A DNA stretch of 64,000 nt from Fictibacillus nanhaiensis. Lineage in GTDB: Bacteria > Bacillota > Bacilli > Bacillales > Fictibacillaceae. The notes under the pieces were generated by a model that was given only the letters and a program-made list of their open reading frames with translations, was not told the DNA's origin and did no database searches. The position numbers and the translations under genes are program-made. Location of the stretch: NCBI GenBank assembly GCA_017052515.1, contig JAFHKR010000037.1, positions 1 to 64,000 on the forward strand, read 5' to 3'. Every line of letters starts with the position of its first letter. The stretch's first letter is position 1. Shown here piece after piece: positions 1 to 8,138 of this stretch.

Positions 1-46
1 CCCTTTCACGGCGGTAACACGGGTTCGAATCCCGTACGGGTCACCA
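1..46 (+). tRNA. tRNA-Glu (TTC), 3' part
   Basis: The window opens inside this gene. The anticodon arm with TTC, the variable region, the T arm (GGGTTCGAATCCC) and the encoded CCA are present, and the 5' half lies outside. It is the first visible member of a 13-gene same-strand tRNA operon. Confidence 0.95.
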
Positions 47-63
47 TTTCTTATAAATACTTT

Positions 64-139
64 GGAGGATTAGCTCAGCTGGGAGAGCACCTGCCTTACA
101 AGCAGGGGGTCGGCGGTTCGAACCCGTCATCCTCCACCA
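64..139 (+). tRNA. tRNA-Val (TAC)
   Basis: Full cloverleaf with acceptor GGAGGAT/ATCCTCC, D arm TAGCTCAG, anticodon loop CTTACAA (TAC), T loop TTCGAAC and encoded CCA. Second gene of the tRNA operon, 17 nt after tRNA-Glu. Confidence 0.97.
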
Positions 140-164
140 TTAACTTTTATATCATATATATCAT

Positions 165-234
<70 letters not shown>

Positions 235-241
<7 letters not shown>

Positions 242-327
242 ATTTTATTTCATGGACAACGTCGAGATTACTTCTTGACCATGAAATATCTGTAGTGCCC
301 TTAGGGTGCAACCAATTTTATTTCATG
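235..327 (+). repeat. 20-nt direct repeat and hairpin between tRNA-fMet and tRNA-Asp
   Basis: The 20-mer GCAACCAATTTTATTTCATG occurs at 235-254, where it includes the last bases of tRNA-fMet, and again at 308-327. Between the copies, 246-255 (TATTTCATGG) and 279-288 (CCATGAAATA) form a perfect 10-bp inverted repeat with a 23-nt loop. It looks like a local duplication of the tRNA tail. Whether the hairpin matters for tRNA processing is unknown. Confidence 0.7.
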
Positions 328-330
328 AAT

Positions 331-406
331 GGACTCGTGGTGTAGTGGTTAACATGCCTGCCTGTCACGCAGGAGATCGCCGGTTCGACCCCGGTCGGGT
401 CCGCCA
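331..406 (+). tRNA. tRNA-Asp (GTC)
   Basis: Acceptor GGACTCG/CGGGTCC, anticodon loop CTGTCAC (GTC), T arm CCGGTTCGACCCCGG and encoded CCA. Confidence 0.97.
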
Positions 407-449
407 TTTTTATTTAAACGGTGGCTTTATAACACCAAGATTTTTTCTT

Positions 450-525
<76 letters not shown>

Positions 526-533
526 TTTTTTTT

Positions 534-609
<76 letters not shown>

Positions 610-691
610 GTTTTTTCTTCCTGAATTGGAACAAAAAACTTATTGAAAAACAGGGTGATTATGTTTTATAATAAAACCTGTCTTCATTCGT

Positions 692-776
692 GGAGGGGTA
701 GCGAAGTGGCTAAACGCGGCGGACTGTAAATCCGCTCCCTCCGGGTTCGGCGGTTCGAATCCGTCCCCCTCCACCA
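692..776 (+). tRNA. tRNA-Tyr (GTA)
   Basis: Class II tRNA with a long variable arm (CTCCCTCCGGGTTCGG region), anticodon loop CTGTAAA (GTA), acceptor GGAGGGG/CCCCTCC and encoded CCA. Confidence 0.97.
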
Positions 777-793
777 TCTTTTATTCCTTATAT

Positions 794-867
794 AGGGGCA
801 TAGTTTAAAGGTAGAACGAAGGTCTCCAAAACCTTTGGTGTGGGTTCGATTCCTACTGCCCCTGCCA
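794..867 (+). tRNA. tRNA-Trp (CCA)
   Basis: Acceptor AGGGGCA/TGCCCCT, anticodon loop CTCCAAA (CCA), T loop TTCGATT and encoded CCA. Confidence 0.97.
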
Positions 868-880
868 ATTTTAATACTGT

Positions 881-957
881 GGCGGTCGTGGCGAAGTGGT
901 TAACGCATCGGATTGTGGTTCCGACATTCGGGGGTTCGATTCCCCTCGTCCGCCCCA
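881..957 (+). tRNA. tRNA-His (GTG)
   Basis: Anticodon loop TTGTGGT (GTG). The extra 5' G can pair with discriminator C73, the special feature of tRNA-His. T arm GGGGGTTCGATTCCCCT and encoded CCA. Confidence 0.95.
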
Positions 958-966
958 TTTAAATTT

Positions 967-1041
967 TGGGCTATAGCCAAGCGGTAAGGCATCGCACTTT
1001 GACTGCGACATGCGTTGGTTCGAATCCAGCTAGCCCAGCCA
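967..1041 (+). tRNA. tRNA-Gln (TTG)
   Basis: Acceptor TGGGCTA/TAGCCCA, anticodon loop CTTTGAC (TTG), T loop TTCGAAT and encoded CCA. Confidence 0.97.
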
Positions 1042-1101
1042 TTTTTATTTTTATAACATAAGATGATTTTAACAAACATATTATAAGTTAATTAAATGTT
1101 T

Positions 1102-1176
1102 GCGGAAGTAGTTCAGTGGTAGAATACAACCTTGCCAAGGTTGGGGTCGCGGGTTCGAATCCCGTCTTCCGCTCCA
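1102..1176 (+). tRNA. tRNA-Gly (GCC)
   Basis: Acceptor GCGGAAG/CTTCCGC, anticodon loop TTGCCAA (GCC), T arm CGGGTTCGAATCCCG and encoded CCA. Confidence 0.97.
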
Positions 1177-1188
1177 TTTTTGTTTTCT

Positions 1189-1263
1189 GGCGGCATAGCC
1201 AAGTGGTAAGGCACGGGTCTGCAAAACCCTTATCCCCCGGTTCGAATCCGGGTGCCGCCTCCA
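1189..1263 (+). tRNA. tRNA-Cys (GCA)
   Basis: Acceptor GGCGGCA/TGCCGCC, anticodon loop CTGCAAA (GCA), T arm CCGGTTCGAATCCGG and encoded CCA. Confidence 0.97.
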
Positions 1264-1290
1264 TAAATTCCAATTCAAAAAGATTCAAAT

Positions 1291-1375
1291 GCCGGTGTGG
1301 CGGAATTGGCAGACGCGCACGACTCAAAATCGTGTTCCTTCTGGAGTGTCGGTTCGACCCCGACCACCGGTACCA
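1291..1375 (+). tRNA. tRNA-Leu (CAA), integration target
   Basis: Class II tRNA with acceptor GCCGGTG/CACCGGT, anticodon loop CTCAAAA (CAA), long variable arm TTCCTTCTGGAGTG and encoded CCA. It is the last gene of the operon and the attachment site of the following elements. The 56 bases from C1320 (anticodon stem) through CCA, plus four T, recur at 16111-16170 and, apart from the first base, at 30394-30452. The copy here is complete, so integration kept the tRNA functional. Confidence 0.97.
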
Positions 1376-1379
1376 TTTT
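1320..1379 (+). repeat. attL of element 1 (tRNA-Leu 3' end)
   Basis: These 60 nt are identical to 16111-16170, and 59 of them to the copy that starts at 30394. They run from the anticodon stem of tRNA-Leu(CAA) through the CCA and four T. This is the usual anatomy of a tRNA-targeting tyrosine recombinase core: the element carries a copy of the tRNA 3' end that rebuilds the gene. Confidence 0.93.
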
Positions 1380-1414
1380 TTTAGTAATTTAACAGTGAAT
1401 ATAACCGTAATATT

Positions 1415-1449
1415 AACCGTTTCTCACAGTGTGGGGAACGGTTTTTTTG
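1415..1449 (+). terminator. Rho-independent terminator after tRNA-Leu
   Basis: Stem AACCGTT (1415-1421) with AACGGTT (1437-1443), extended by TCTC/GGGG wobble pairs, then seven T. It closes the tRNA operon before the integrase. Because it lies inside element 1, the element itself supplies it. Confidence 0.85.
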
Positions 1450-1488
1450 TGTTCATTTTACTGTAAATACCTAATACAGAATCACTTC

Positions 1489-1512
1489 TAATCGTGTGAA
1501 CTAATCGTGTGC
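1489..1512 (+). promoter_or_regulatory. Putative integrase arm-type sites (two direct repeats)
   Basis: TAATCGTGTG occurs at 1489-1498 and again at 1503-1512, 14 nt apart, just before the integrase. The octamer AATCGTGT is also in the att core (AAAATCGTGTTCC), as a pair at 16257-16280, and at 30315-30324. Repetition next to every att copy suggests arm-binding sites for the two related integrases. This is inference from position. Confidence 0.5.
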
Positions 1513-1536
1513 TTGGATGGAGGTGTAATACAAGTT

Positions 1537-2529
1537 ATGACAAGACGTAAGAACGCTTTAAATGATGCTGAACTTTCCATTGTGCGTAAAAATAAGCAAT
1601 CGTATGTTGAAGCATTTAAGGATGCTTTAGAACTGTTTGAAAAGGAGTGTGATTTACGTAATTTAAGACCATACACAATTAAGTATTACCGGAATGAGAT
1701 TTCAGCATTTCTTACACATCTTGCTGAACAGGGGATTAAATTAACCACATTTAAACCTGGGAATGTAACTGAAGAACATATAAAAGAAAATGTAATCCTT
1801 TATATGCGTAATACAAAAGGTTCAAGGATAGTTTCAATTAATACCCGTTTACGTGCTTTACGTTCTTTTTTTAACTTTCTTTACAGGGAAAAACACATAC
1901 CAAAGAATCCTATGGTTAATATCAAATTACTGAAGGATAGGAAGCGTGTTATTCCAACATTCACAAAGGAACAATTGAATAAGTTGTTTCGACAACCGGA
2001 ATTAAAAACATTCACTGGTGTACGTGATTACACTATTATGATGATGTTTTTGGAAACCGGCATACGTGTGAATGAATTAGTAGGTTTAACACTTGCTGAT
2101 GTACGTTGGGAAGATAACCTTATCTGCATCAGAAATGCAAAGAGTTACAGGGAACGTTTAGTACCTATACAAAATGAAATGAAGAATCAGCTTAAAAAGT
2201 ATGTAGCTATTCGTGGTTATGTTGAAAGTAATTCATTGTTTGTAACGATAGATGGAACAGCTTTAACTAGACGAGGTATACAGAACAGAATTGAAAAGTA
2301 TGGGGTACTTGCTGATATAAAAGGGGTACGTTGCAGCTGTCATACATTCAGACATACATTTGCAAAATTAAGTGTCCAACAGGGTGCTAATATCTTTGAA
2401 CTTCAAGCTATTCTTGGCCATACAAGTATGGAAATAGTTAAGACATATGTAAACCTATTTGGAACTGATGTACGTGAAAGCCACAAGAAGTTTTCACCTA
2501 TTAAGGTACTGGAGAGACGTGATATATAA
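1537..2529 (+). CDS. Tyrosine recombinase (integrase) of element 1
   Basis: Site-specific recombinase that inserts and excises element 1 at tRNA-Leu(CAA). An N-terminal SAM-like core-binding domain (about 20-125) precedes the catalytic domain. The catalytic set is visible: R177 in ETGIRVNE, H269 and R272 in CHTFRHTF, H295 in LGHTSM and nucleophile Y304 in KTYVN. The chosen ATG has GGAGGTG 11 nt upstream. An in-frame GTG at 1507 has no such site and falls in the putative arm repeats. It is clearly homologous to the integrase at 16294 (shared CxLRNLRP, INTRLRALRSF and NIKLL blocks). It lies directly behind the att site and terminator, pointing into the element. Confidence 0.93.
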   Translation: MTRRKNALNDAELSIVRKNKQSYVEAFKDALELFEKECDLRNLRPYTIKYYRNEISAFLTHLAEQGIKLTTFKPGNVTEEHIKENVILYMRNTKGSRIVSINTRLRALRSFFNFLYREKHIPKNPMVNIKLLKDRKRVIPTFTKEQLNKLFRQPELKTFTGVRDYTIMMMFLETGIRVNELVGLTLADVRWEDNLICIRNAKSYRERLVPIQNEMKNQLKKYVAIRGYVESNSLFVTIDGTALTRRGIQNRIEKYGVLADIKGVRCSCHTFRHTFAKLSVQQGANIFELQAILGHTSMEIVKTYVNLFGTDVRESHKKFSPIKVLERRDI

Positions 2530-3202
2530 AGACAAAAGAAAAAGCCACGTGCTACCAACACGTGACCAAAGTAAAACAAATGTAAAAAACTGAATACTGA
2601 ACAGTACCAGCTTTAATTCATCTTATCGAAAAAAATTGGATGAAGCAAGGTTTATTAAATTGTACCCTTTTGTGGGGAAATGGTGTTGTTCACTTGCTGG
2701 AATGCCTACTAATAGCAAGTAAATAAAACCTAGATATGTAAGCTGAAGCAGATGCAAAAAGTTCAGCGTTTCCACGTTAAGCAGTTCCTAGTTTCTGTGT
2801 GGAAAGTCTATGTGGAGAACGCACATAATCGGTTCGGTGGGTTGCTTGGTGCATTAAGGTGCAGGTAGCGATGAATAAGGAGAATAAACAGCTTCAGCAT
2901 ATAGGACAAGCTTTGTATGTGAAAAGTTCATTGTGGTGAAAACCAGCGTTTAAACTAGGGTGATACACACGGATACAATTCCTTGAAGGGAAATTCAGAA
3001 GTACATGAACGTCTGCTTTTTAGCTTTAAACATTTACTTGTTTATTGCTAAAAGGTAGTCATTTTCTGTGTCCAGCCGTTTTCCACCCATCCCAAAAATT
3101 CAGACAAAAGAGAAAAACAAAGTCAACCCCATATTTCAGGGAAATACAGGAATTAAGAAGTAATATGTCGAACTATTGGCTAAAAGGGGATGATGATAAT
3201 CG
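2530..3202. other. Region without intact gene
   Basis: No supported gene was found in this stretch of about 670 nt. It has a short inverted repeat CACGTG...CACGTG at about 2553-2573, a hairpin around ACTTGCTGG...AGCAAGT (2693-2721), and only very short open frames, such as a 22-codon one starting at about 2870. With the broken gene that follows, it looks like decayed phage-type DNA. Confidence 0.5.
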
Positions 3203-3477
3203 GACAGAAGAAAACTGCTATTCAGCATCTTAAAGGAACTTCAGGGTGGTAACGAACCTAAACATGGGAATTATGAACTGGATATGGAACAGTGGGGAGA
3301 AATGGCAGAATTAAACGTGATGAAGGTTATGCAAAGGGAATTACTATCCTATATGCTGATGATTCAGTTTACTATGTATCGTTATCTTCAGCAAAGAACT
3401 ATGAGTGGTATTGAATATCTTGAAGCTAAAACAGCATGGCAAAGACATATAAAGGCTTGAAAGAAGTACGTGAGTAG
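3203..3477 (+). pseudogene. YjcQ-like phage protein, broken by frameshifts
   Basis: A small phage-type protein of the YjcQ family (winged-helix-like, about 90 residues, function unknown) can be followed only by changing frame. The pieces in order are RRKLLFSILKELQGG, NYELDMEQWGEMAEL, then a shift to RDEGYAKGITILYADDSVYY, a shift to TMSGIEYLEAKTAW, and a shift to AKTYKGLKEVRE followed by TAG at 3475-3477. The parts join into one plausible YjcQ-like chain, so at least three frameshifts have occurred. The true start is unclear; an ATG at about 3194 would need one more shift. The family call is from remembered sequence pattern. Confidence 0.6.
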
Positions 3478-3518
3478 TTTAGGCTTTAAACAACGTTATA
3501 GCTTAAAAAGGTGATTTG

Positions 3519-4145
3519 ATGTATTTAAGAGGAAACAATGTAGTTTTTAAGTTAATGGTTTTAAGCCAATTAGATGATTTTATAAAATATTTAAATGAAG
3601 TTGAACACAATTTATGGGCTAAAGCAGATGATTATATAAAAAAAGCAGAAGCATTACACGAAGATGAACAAGAAAATTATTGGGATTGGCATGTTGATGA
3701 ATACCACGATTACTCTGAATTGTATCCATCCTTTTTAAGAAATTCAATATTCATAAGCATATATTCGTATCTAGAATACCATTTATTAAATCAATGTGAT
3801 AATAAAGAGAAGTTAAGAAGTATTAAGGGTAGTGGTATTGAAAAGGGCAAGAAGTATTTTAAACAAGTCTATGGTATACATACACCATTTGAAAGTATCG
3901 AATGGAATAACATCAATGATTATAATAAAATTAGAAATTGTCTAGTTCATAACGGTGGTGATATTGACAATATTTCTAATGCGAATAAACAAAAAGAGTT
4001 AAATGTCATTATTAATAAAATTCCTACTATTGAGTTATCAAATAGGGGACAGATATTAATTCAAAAAGAATTTTGCATTGAATTTTGTGAAGTCGTTAAG
4101 TGTTTTTTGACTCTTACTGTAGAGTCAAGAAAATCAATTGAATAG
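3519..4145 (+). CDS. HEPN-like protein, possible defence RNase
   Basis: 208-residue helical protein of unknown function. Near residue 135 it has RNCLVH, an R-x4-H arrangement with a polar residue after R, the active-site signature of many HEPN ribonucleases. An upstream helix (about 60-90) is rich in aromatic residues around SIYSYLEYHL, as in HEPN folds. The ATG has AAAGGTG five nt upstream; a TTG three nt earlier is also possible. It is followed by a terminator, so it forms its own transcription unit. In this setting (NDT-like and CBASS genes nearby) an abortive-infection role is reasonable but unproven. Confidence 0.6.
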   Translation: MYLRGNNVVFKLMVLSQLDDFIKYLNEVEHNLWAKADDYIKKAEALHEDEQENYWDWHVDEYHDYSELYPSFLRNSIFISIYSYLEYHLLNQCDNKEKLRSIKGSGIEKGKKYFKQVYGIHTPFESIEWNNINDYNKIRNCLVHNGGDIDNISNANKQKELNVIINKIPTIELSNRGQILIQKEFCIEFCEVVKCFLTLTVESRKSIE

Positions 4146-4157
4146 AAGCAAAAAATT

Positions 4158-4186
4158 AAAACACACATATATTCCAGTGTGTTTTT
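4158..4186 (+). terminator. Terminator after HEPN-like gene
   Basis: Perfect 9-bp stem AAAACACAC (4158-4166) with GTGTGTTTT (4177-4185) and a ten-nt loop. A and T tracts on both sides make it potentially bidirectional. Confidence 0.8.
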
Positions 4187-4334
4187 CCTATACACCAATT
4201 AAGGGTAATAACAGCAAGTCTTAAATATCGAGTGAGAAGAATTGTAATATCAGTGTTTTTATTTATTGAAAATAATTCCAACAAGAAAGGATGTAAGATA
4301 TAATTATGTAAGTATTGAATAAAGGAGATTTTTC

Positions 4335-4994
4335 TTGAAAAGTGCTGATGAATTTTTAAGTGATATTGAAGGTTTTAGAACACCTGAAGAAATGGAAGTT
4401 TATTTTGAAGAAAAAAAACGTGAAATACATCTAGATGATGATTACTATCAATTAAGTCTTTTAAAAAAGGGACTCTTTAAAGAGTTACTTGAAGAATTTT
4501 ATCCAATGTATTGTTTTAGTCGGTCACGTTTTTTCGAGAATAATTCAAAGGTGAAAATAGTTATAGGTAATCAAGGTTACGATGGTTTAATTTTAAAGCA
4601 GGATGGAACCCAACAAAAGTTTGAACTAACAACTTATGTAAATGGTAAGTGGGAATTTGAAGATGCAAAAAGATTAATTAAAAATGGATTAGGTGATACA
4701 CGTTTTGGGGATGGAAAAAGTTTAAAATATAGAAGTAAAGAATATTTAAAACAAGTAACAGAATCATTCAAAAAGAAAAGTCTAAAAAATTATTCTGGTG
4801 TAAATTTATTATTTATAGTTAATACATTTTGGTATTTTGAAGTCTATGATAACAGTTCTAAATCATTTATTGATGAATTGATAAATGAGATAAAATTACT
4901 AACATTTAAGGCTGAGGGTATTTACTTAATGGTTTTAAATAACCAAGATGTTAGTCAGATTGATAATAATATTTATGATTTATCAAATGTGTAG
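4335..4994 (+). CDS. Uncharacterised protein with TTG start
   Basis: 219 residues, not recognised. The start is TTG, set by AAAGGAG seven nt upstream; no ATG fits. The protein is charged and soluble, with a central block GYDGLIL followed about 12 residues later by KFELTTY. This loosely recalls the spacing of acidic residues in PD-(D/E)XK nuclease folds, but the usual E-x-K is not clear, so the comparison is weak. It lies between the HEPN-like and NDT-like genes, with 84 nt to the next gene, and may be co-transcribed with it. Its AT-rich codon use matches the rest of the island. Confidence 0.6.
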   Translation: MKSADEFLSDIEGFRTPEEMEVYFEEKKREIHLDDDYYQLSLLKKGLFKELLEEFYPMYCFSRSRFFENNSKVKIVIGNQGYDGLILKQDGTQQKFELTTYVNGKWEFEDAKRLIKNGLGDTRFGDGKSLKYRSKEYLKQVTESFKKKSLKNYSGVNLLFIVNTFWYFEVYDNSSKSFIDELINEIKLLTFKAEGIYLMVLNNQDVSQIDNNIYDLSNV

Positions 4995-5078
4995 TTAAGT
5001 TTTTGGGGTTTATAGTTAAATATCATATGTAGTGTTATGTATTGTATAGAAGAAAATTGTGGAAAGTAGGTAAGGGAA

Positions 5079-5903
5079 TTGGAAAAAGTACAAGCTAAAA
5101 GATGTGGAATTATTATGCCTATAGCTGCAATGCCAGGATATACAGCAGAACATTGGTCAGAAGTAAAAACCATAATTATTGAATCCACACAGCTAATATC
5201 GGAATTTAATTTCACAACTGAGATTGTTAGTAATTCTGATGGAGAAATAGATGTAATACATAAAAGAATCATTCAAAATCTCTATAATGCAGATATTGTA
5301 GTATGTGATATTAGTGGAAGAAACCCAAATGTTCTTTTTGAACTTGGAATGAGATTAACTTTTGATAAACCTACGATACTAATTAAGGATGATGAAACAG
5401 ACTTTATTTTTGATACTGGTGTAATTGAACATATAACCTACCCTAAAGATTTACGTTTTAGTAAGGTAGTGGATTTTAAAAAAGAATTAGCTAGAAGAAT
5501 TAAATTAACCTACGAGAAATCCATAAGTGACCCAAACTTTTCTACATTTTTAGGGAATTTTGGAGAATTTAAAATACCATCACTAGAACAAACAACCGTT
5601 TCGGACGTAAACCAATTAATTTTGGATGAAATGAGTGCTATACGTGGAGAATTATCAGTTTTCAAGAAGGAAGTCGCCAGCACTAAAACATCTAATTATG
5701 ATATTATTCCTTCTGGTTTAAAACAAGTAATCGCTAATTACATTAATGAAACAAAAGATACTTTTGATTCAGCTGATATTGTTATTCGTAAACAAGAATT
5801 TATTGAGTACCTTCGTTTCAATCAAATTGACCCTAAAAGGGTAAGCAAAAACATATTAATTAGATTTGTTAAAGAAGCACAAGATAATGAATTACCTTTT
5901 TAA
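5079..5903 (+). CDS. Nucleoside deoxyribosyltransferase-fold protein, putative defence effector or sensor
   Basis: 274 residues starting at TTG (AGTAGG eight nt upstream). The N-terminal 120 residues read as a Rossmann-like NDT/TIR-type domain: strand CGIIMPIA, then NADIVVCDISGRNPNVLFEL, then DKPTILIKDD. The DIS and FELG positions correspond to the conserved Asp and catalytic Glu of nucleoside 2-deoxyribosyltransferase folds. Related domains occur in NAD- or nucleotide-targeting immune proteins. The C-terminal 150 residues (coiled stretch around 185-205, then a helical tail) are not recognised and may be a recognition module. A small cassette with the preceding unknown gene is possible. Confidence 0.6.
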   Translation: MEKVQAKRCGIIMPIAAMPGYTAEHWSEVKTIIIESTQLISEFNFTTEIVSNSDGEIDVIHKRIIQNLYNADIVVCDISGRNPNVLFELGMRLTFDKPTILIKDDETDFIFDTGVIEHITYPKDLRFSKVVDFKKELARRIKLTYEKSISDPNFSTFLGNFGEFKIPSLEQTTVSDVNQLILDEMSAIRGELSVFKKEVASTKTSNYDIIPSGLKQVIANYINETKDTFDSADIVIRKQEFIEYLRFNQIDPKRVSKNILIRFVKEAQDNELPF

Positions 5904-6523
5904 TTAAGATAGAATTGTGCACTGTTAAAGTTGTTAGCTTATTGTATTGTAATCACAAAAAAATCCCCTATATCTACACTGCTGGAAATTGTCATGAACC
6001 AGTAATAAAGAATATAGGGGTTTTGTCCGCACTGGGGTATTATAACCACCACGCTTTAAAGGGTTGCTGAAACAACCAATAAAAGAAATTAAACATATAA
6101 AAAGGAAAAAGGGAAGCTGAACGCATCATTGACCAAACTTGCTGATTATTCAAGACTAAAATCAACAAAGTTAAGTTTATTAAAGAACGAGAAATCATAT
6201 GAGAACGTACCTATGTTAGTTGTGCTTGATAAAAAAACAAAAGTAGGGTGCTTTATTGCTGCGTAAAGCAAAGCCAATAGCACAGCATCGAAAGAATTAT
6301 TTTAACTCCCCATTTATCAAGTAAAACTTTTTACTTTCCTAACAGTGCGTTTCACTATATACATTCCCTTTTCAAGGATTTGAACCTTTTAAAAACTACT
6401 ACATAGTAAGGAAATAATGACATCAATCACCAATATTAATGAAAGCACCAATTCTCTCGTCCTCCTAAAGGAAACCTAAATAAAGTAATGATATATTAGA
6501 GGTTATTTCTTTAATATTATTGT
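5904..6523. other. Intergenic region, no supported gene
   Basis: The region contains a long-loop inverted repeat, ATCCCCTATAT (5961-5971) with ATATAGGGG (6012-6020) followed by TTTT, which may end the upstream gene. There is also a small GGTTG...CAACC hairpin at about 6063-6078. An open frame from about 6093 to 6266 reads KLADYSRLKSTKLSLLKNEK... with no convincing start; it may be a remnant. Confidence 0.5.
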
Positions 6524-7810
6524 TTAATCTCGTTCCCTTCTGTTACACCTCATACCTCTTTTTTTAATATGTCTATAAATGGTGTTCCTTGTTATACCAA
6601 CTTCTCTTTCTATCTCTTTTATAGCAAAACCTTTAGTATACATTTTTATTGCTTCTTCCAATTTAATAAGAAATGCTTCTTGTTCCAATTTGCGGTTTCG
6701 TATTATAAATTTTGCTTGCATTTGGGGATTATCAAAACACCAATTGTAATATTTTTCATATTCTTCATATGTCATGCCGTTCCTATTCGAAATTTCATTT
6801 ATAACTTTTTTGAAGCGTTCCATTGTAAAACCAAAATCTTTATGAACTAATTTAGCCCATTCGAATATATTTTTATCTTGTTTTGAACCATTAAGTACTT
6901 TTGATAAAGGTAATATATTTTCATAAGTTGTTCCTCCATGGCCGATGAAAAGAGGGATAACATGGTCTAAATCTGCCTCTGCACCAGTTAAACAGCATAA
7001 GTTATTATATCTGGCTAAAATTTCAGATAATTGTTTTTCTGTTAATGTATCGGGTAAAGCTTTTTTTCGTGCTAAACGAAGTTGACTATAAAAACGCTGT
7101 TTTAGTGGATTATTCTCAAACCATTTTTTGATTCGCATCCTTTCTTTTTCTTTATTTTTTTCCCTATAATTTTTTTTCTTAAAGTATAGCTTTTCACGGT
7201 GTCGTTCTCTAAATGCTTTTTTTTGTAAATAAATATGTTGTTTATTTTCATCTCTAAACTTCTTAACTTGTTTACGAATCTCTTCTCGATTTTTATAATA
7301 GTATTTTCTATGAGTTTCTAAGTAACGGTGGGTATTATCAAGTTTCCACTTGTCGTTCTTCTTGTCAGTACAATTCTTACAAGAACTTTTCTTGTTAAGG
7401 AGACTACCTGTTTCATTATAAAATTCATTAATTTCCTTTACCTTTTCACAAACAGTGCAAATAAAGTAAATTTCTTCGCTAGAATCTTTAAATGCATATC
7501 TCCTGGCCTGACTGACTAAATAATATGTAAACTCTTTTTGTCCATCAGATACTGATAATTTAACCTTTGAACCAATTTTATTCCTGGCATCTTTAGTCCT
7601 TCTTCGGCAAGGGGTACATTCCGAACGTTTCCCCATAAAACCCCGATAATCTTCACCGAAGTTATTAATCTCAGTAACCCCACAATGAATACAGTCGAGG
7701 TAAATTATTTTATTTAAACATTGATATGCTTTTCTGCTGCTATACCTATTGGTTTTAATTACTTTTAAACTCGGAATTTTGTTTTCATCTTTAGATTCTT
7801 GAAAATTCAA
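6524..7810 (-). CDS. HNH endonuclease with zinc fingers and C-terminal HTH
   Basis: 428-residue, strongly basic DNA-binding protein. Two CxxC zinc-knuckle regions lie in the N-terminal third (CIHC...CTPC and CTVC...CKNC). A Lys/Arg-rich helical linker (about 150-235) leads to an HNH core near 260-300: CCLTG, DLDHVIPL with the catalytic His, then NILPLSKVLNGSK. The tail (about 395-425) is a helix-turn-helix with IKEIEREVGITRNTIYRHIK. This fits phage or element-borne homing-type nucleases. The start is TTG with GGGAGGTG five nt upstream. It faces opposite to its neighbours, typical of an inserted selfish gene. Confidence 0.8.
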   Translation of the reverse strand: MNFQESKDENKIPSLKVIKTNRYSSRKAYQCLNKIIYLDCIHCGVTEINNFGEDYRGFMGKRSECTPCRRRTKDARNKIGSKVKLSVSDGQKEFTYYLVSQARRYAFKDSSEEIYFICTVCEKVKEINEFYNETGSLLNKKSSCKNCTDKKNDKWKLDNTHRYLETHRKYYYKNREEIRKQVKKFRDENKQHIYLQKKAFRERHREKLYFKKKNYREKNKEKERMRIKKWFENNPLKQRFYSQLRLARKKALPDTLTEKQLSEILARYNNLCCLTGAEADLDHVIPLFIGHGGTTYENILPLSKVLNGSKQDKNIFEWAKLVHKDFGFTMERFKKVINEISNRNGMTYEEYEKYYNWCFDNPQMQAKFIIRNRKLEQEAFLIKLEEAIKMYTKGFAIKEIEREVGITRNTIYRHIKKRGMRCNRRERD

Positions 7811-7941
7811 TATGACACCTCCCAGTCATTACGGTAATACTTTCACAAAAATAATATCATATTTCATCTAAAAAAAACCAGAAAATTTATTGACTACGAA
7901 AAATAAATTTTATATAATATAAAGTTAATGTAATTTCAGTC

Positions 7942-7976
7942 AACTTAACTTAACTTAACTTAACTTAACTTAACTT
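7942..7976. repeat. Microsatellite (AACTT)7
   Basis: Seven uninterrupted copies of AACTT at 7942-7976, ending in a T run, just upstream of the minus-strand HNH gene. The related string ACTTAACTTAACA also follows the att cores at 16171-16183 and 30453-30465. The array could vary in length by slippage. Confidence 0.85.
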
Positions 7977-8069
7977 TTTAGTTTCAAAAAAAAATTAAAA
8001 ATCATTCCTATTAATAACAAGCAAAGTTTATAAAAATGATAAAAATTTTATCGTGAGGTAGTTTGCTGG

Positions 8070-8101
8070 GGAAGAAGGGGGTGGCCCCCGTGGGGGGGGG
8101 T
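8070..8101. repeat. G-tract and GGGGG-TGG-CCCCC hairpin
   Basis: An isolated GC-rich patch in AT-rich DNA: AAGGGGGTGGCCCCCGTG followed by an uninterrupted run of G. The GGGGG/CCCCC arms can pair. It lies just beyond the 3' end of the resolvase gene. The homopolymer may also be an assembly weak point. Confidence 0.6.
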
Positions 8102-8138
8102 CTCAAATATTTTGTTCAATGTTTTAACTAAAACAAGG

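Noticed and set aside
2530-3200. Group II intron or riboswitch in the gene-free stretch
   Set aside because: No GUGYG 5' end, domain V hairpin or intron reverse transcriptase was seen, and no known aptamer core was recognised.
3045-3233. 62-residue plus-strand gene
   Set aside because: It has no convincing start signal and its end overlaps the broken YjcQ-like gene in another frame.
7942-7976. CRISPR-like array
   Set aside because: It is a 5-nt microsatellite without spacers; no cas genes are in the window.
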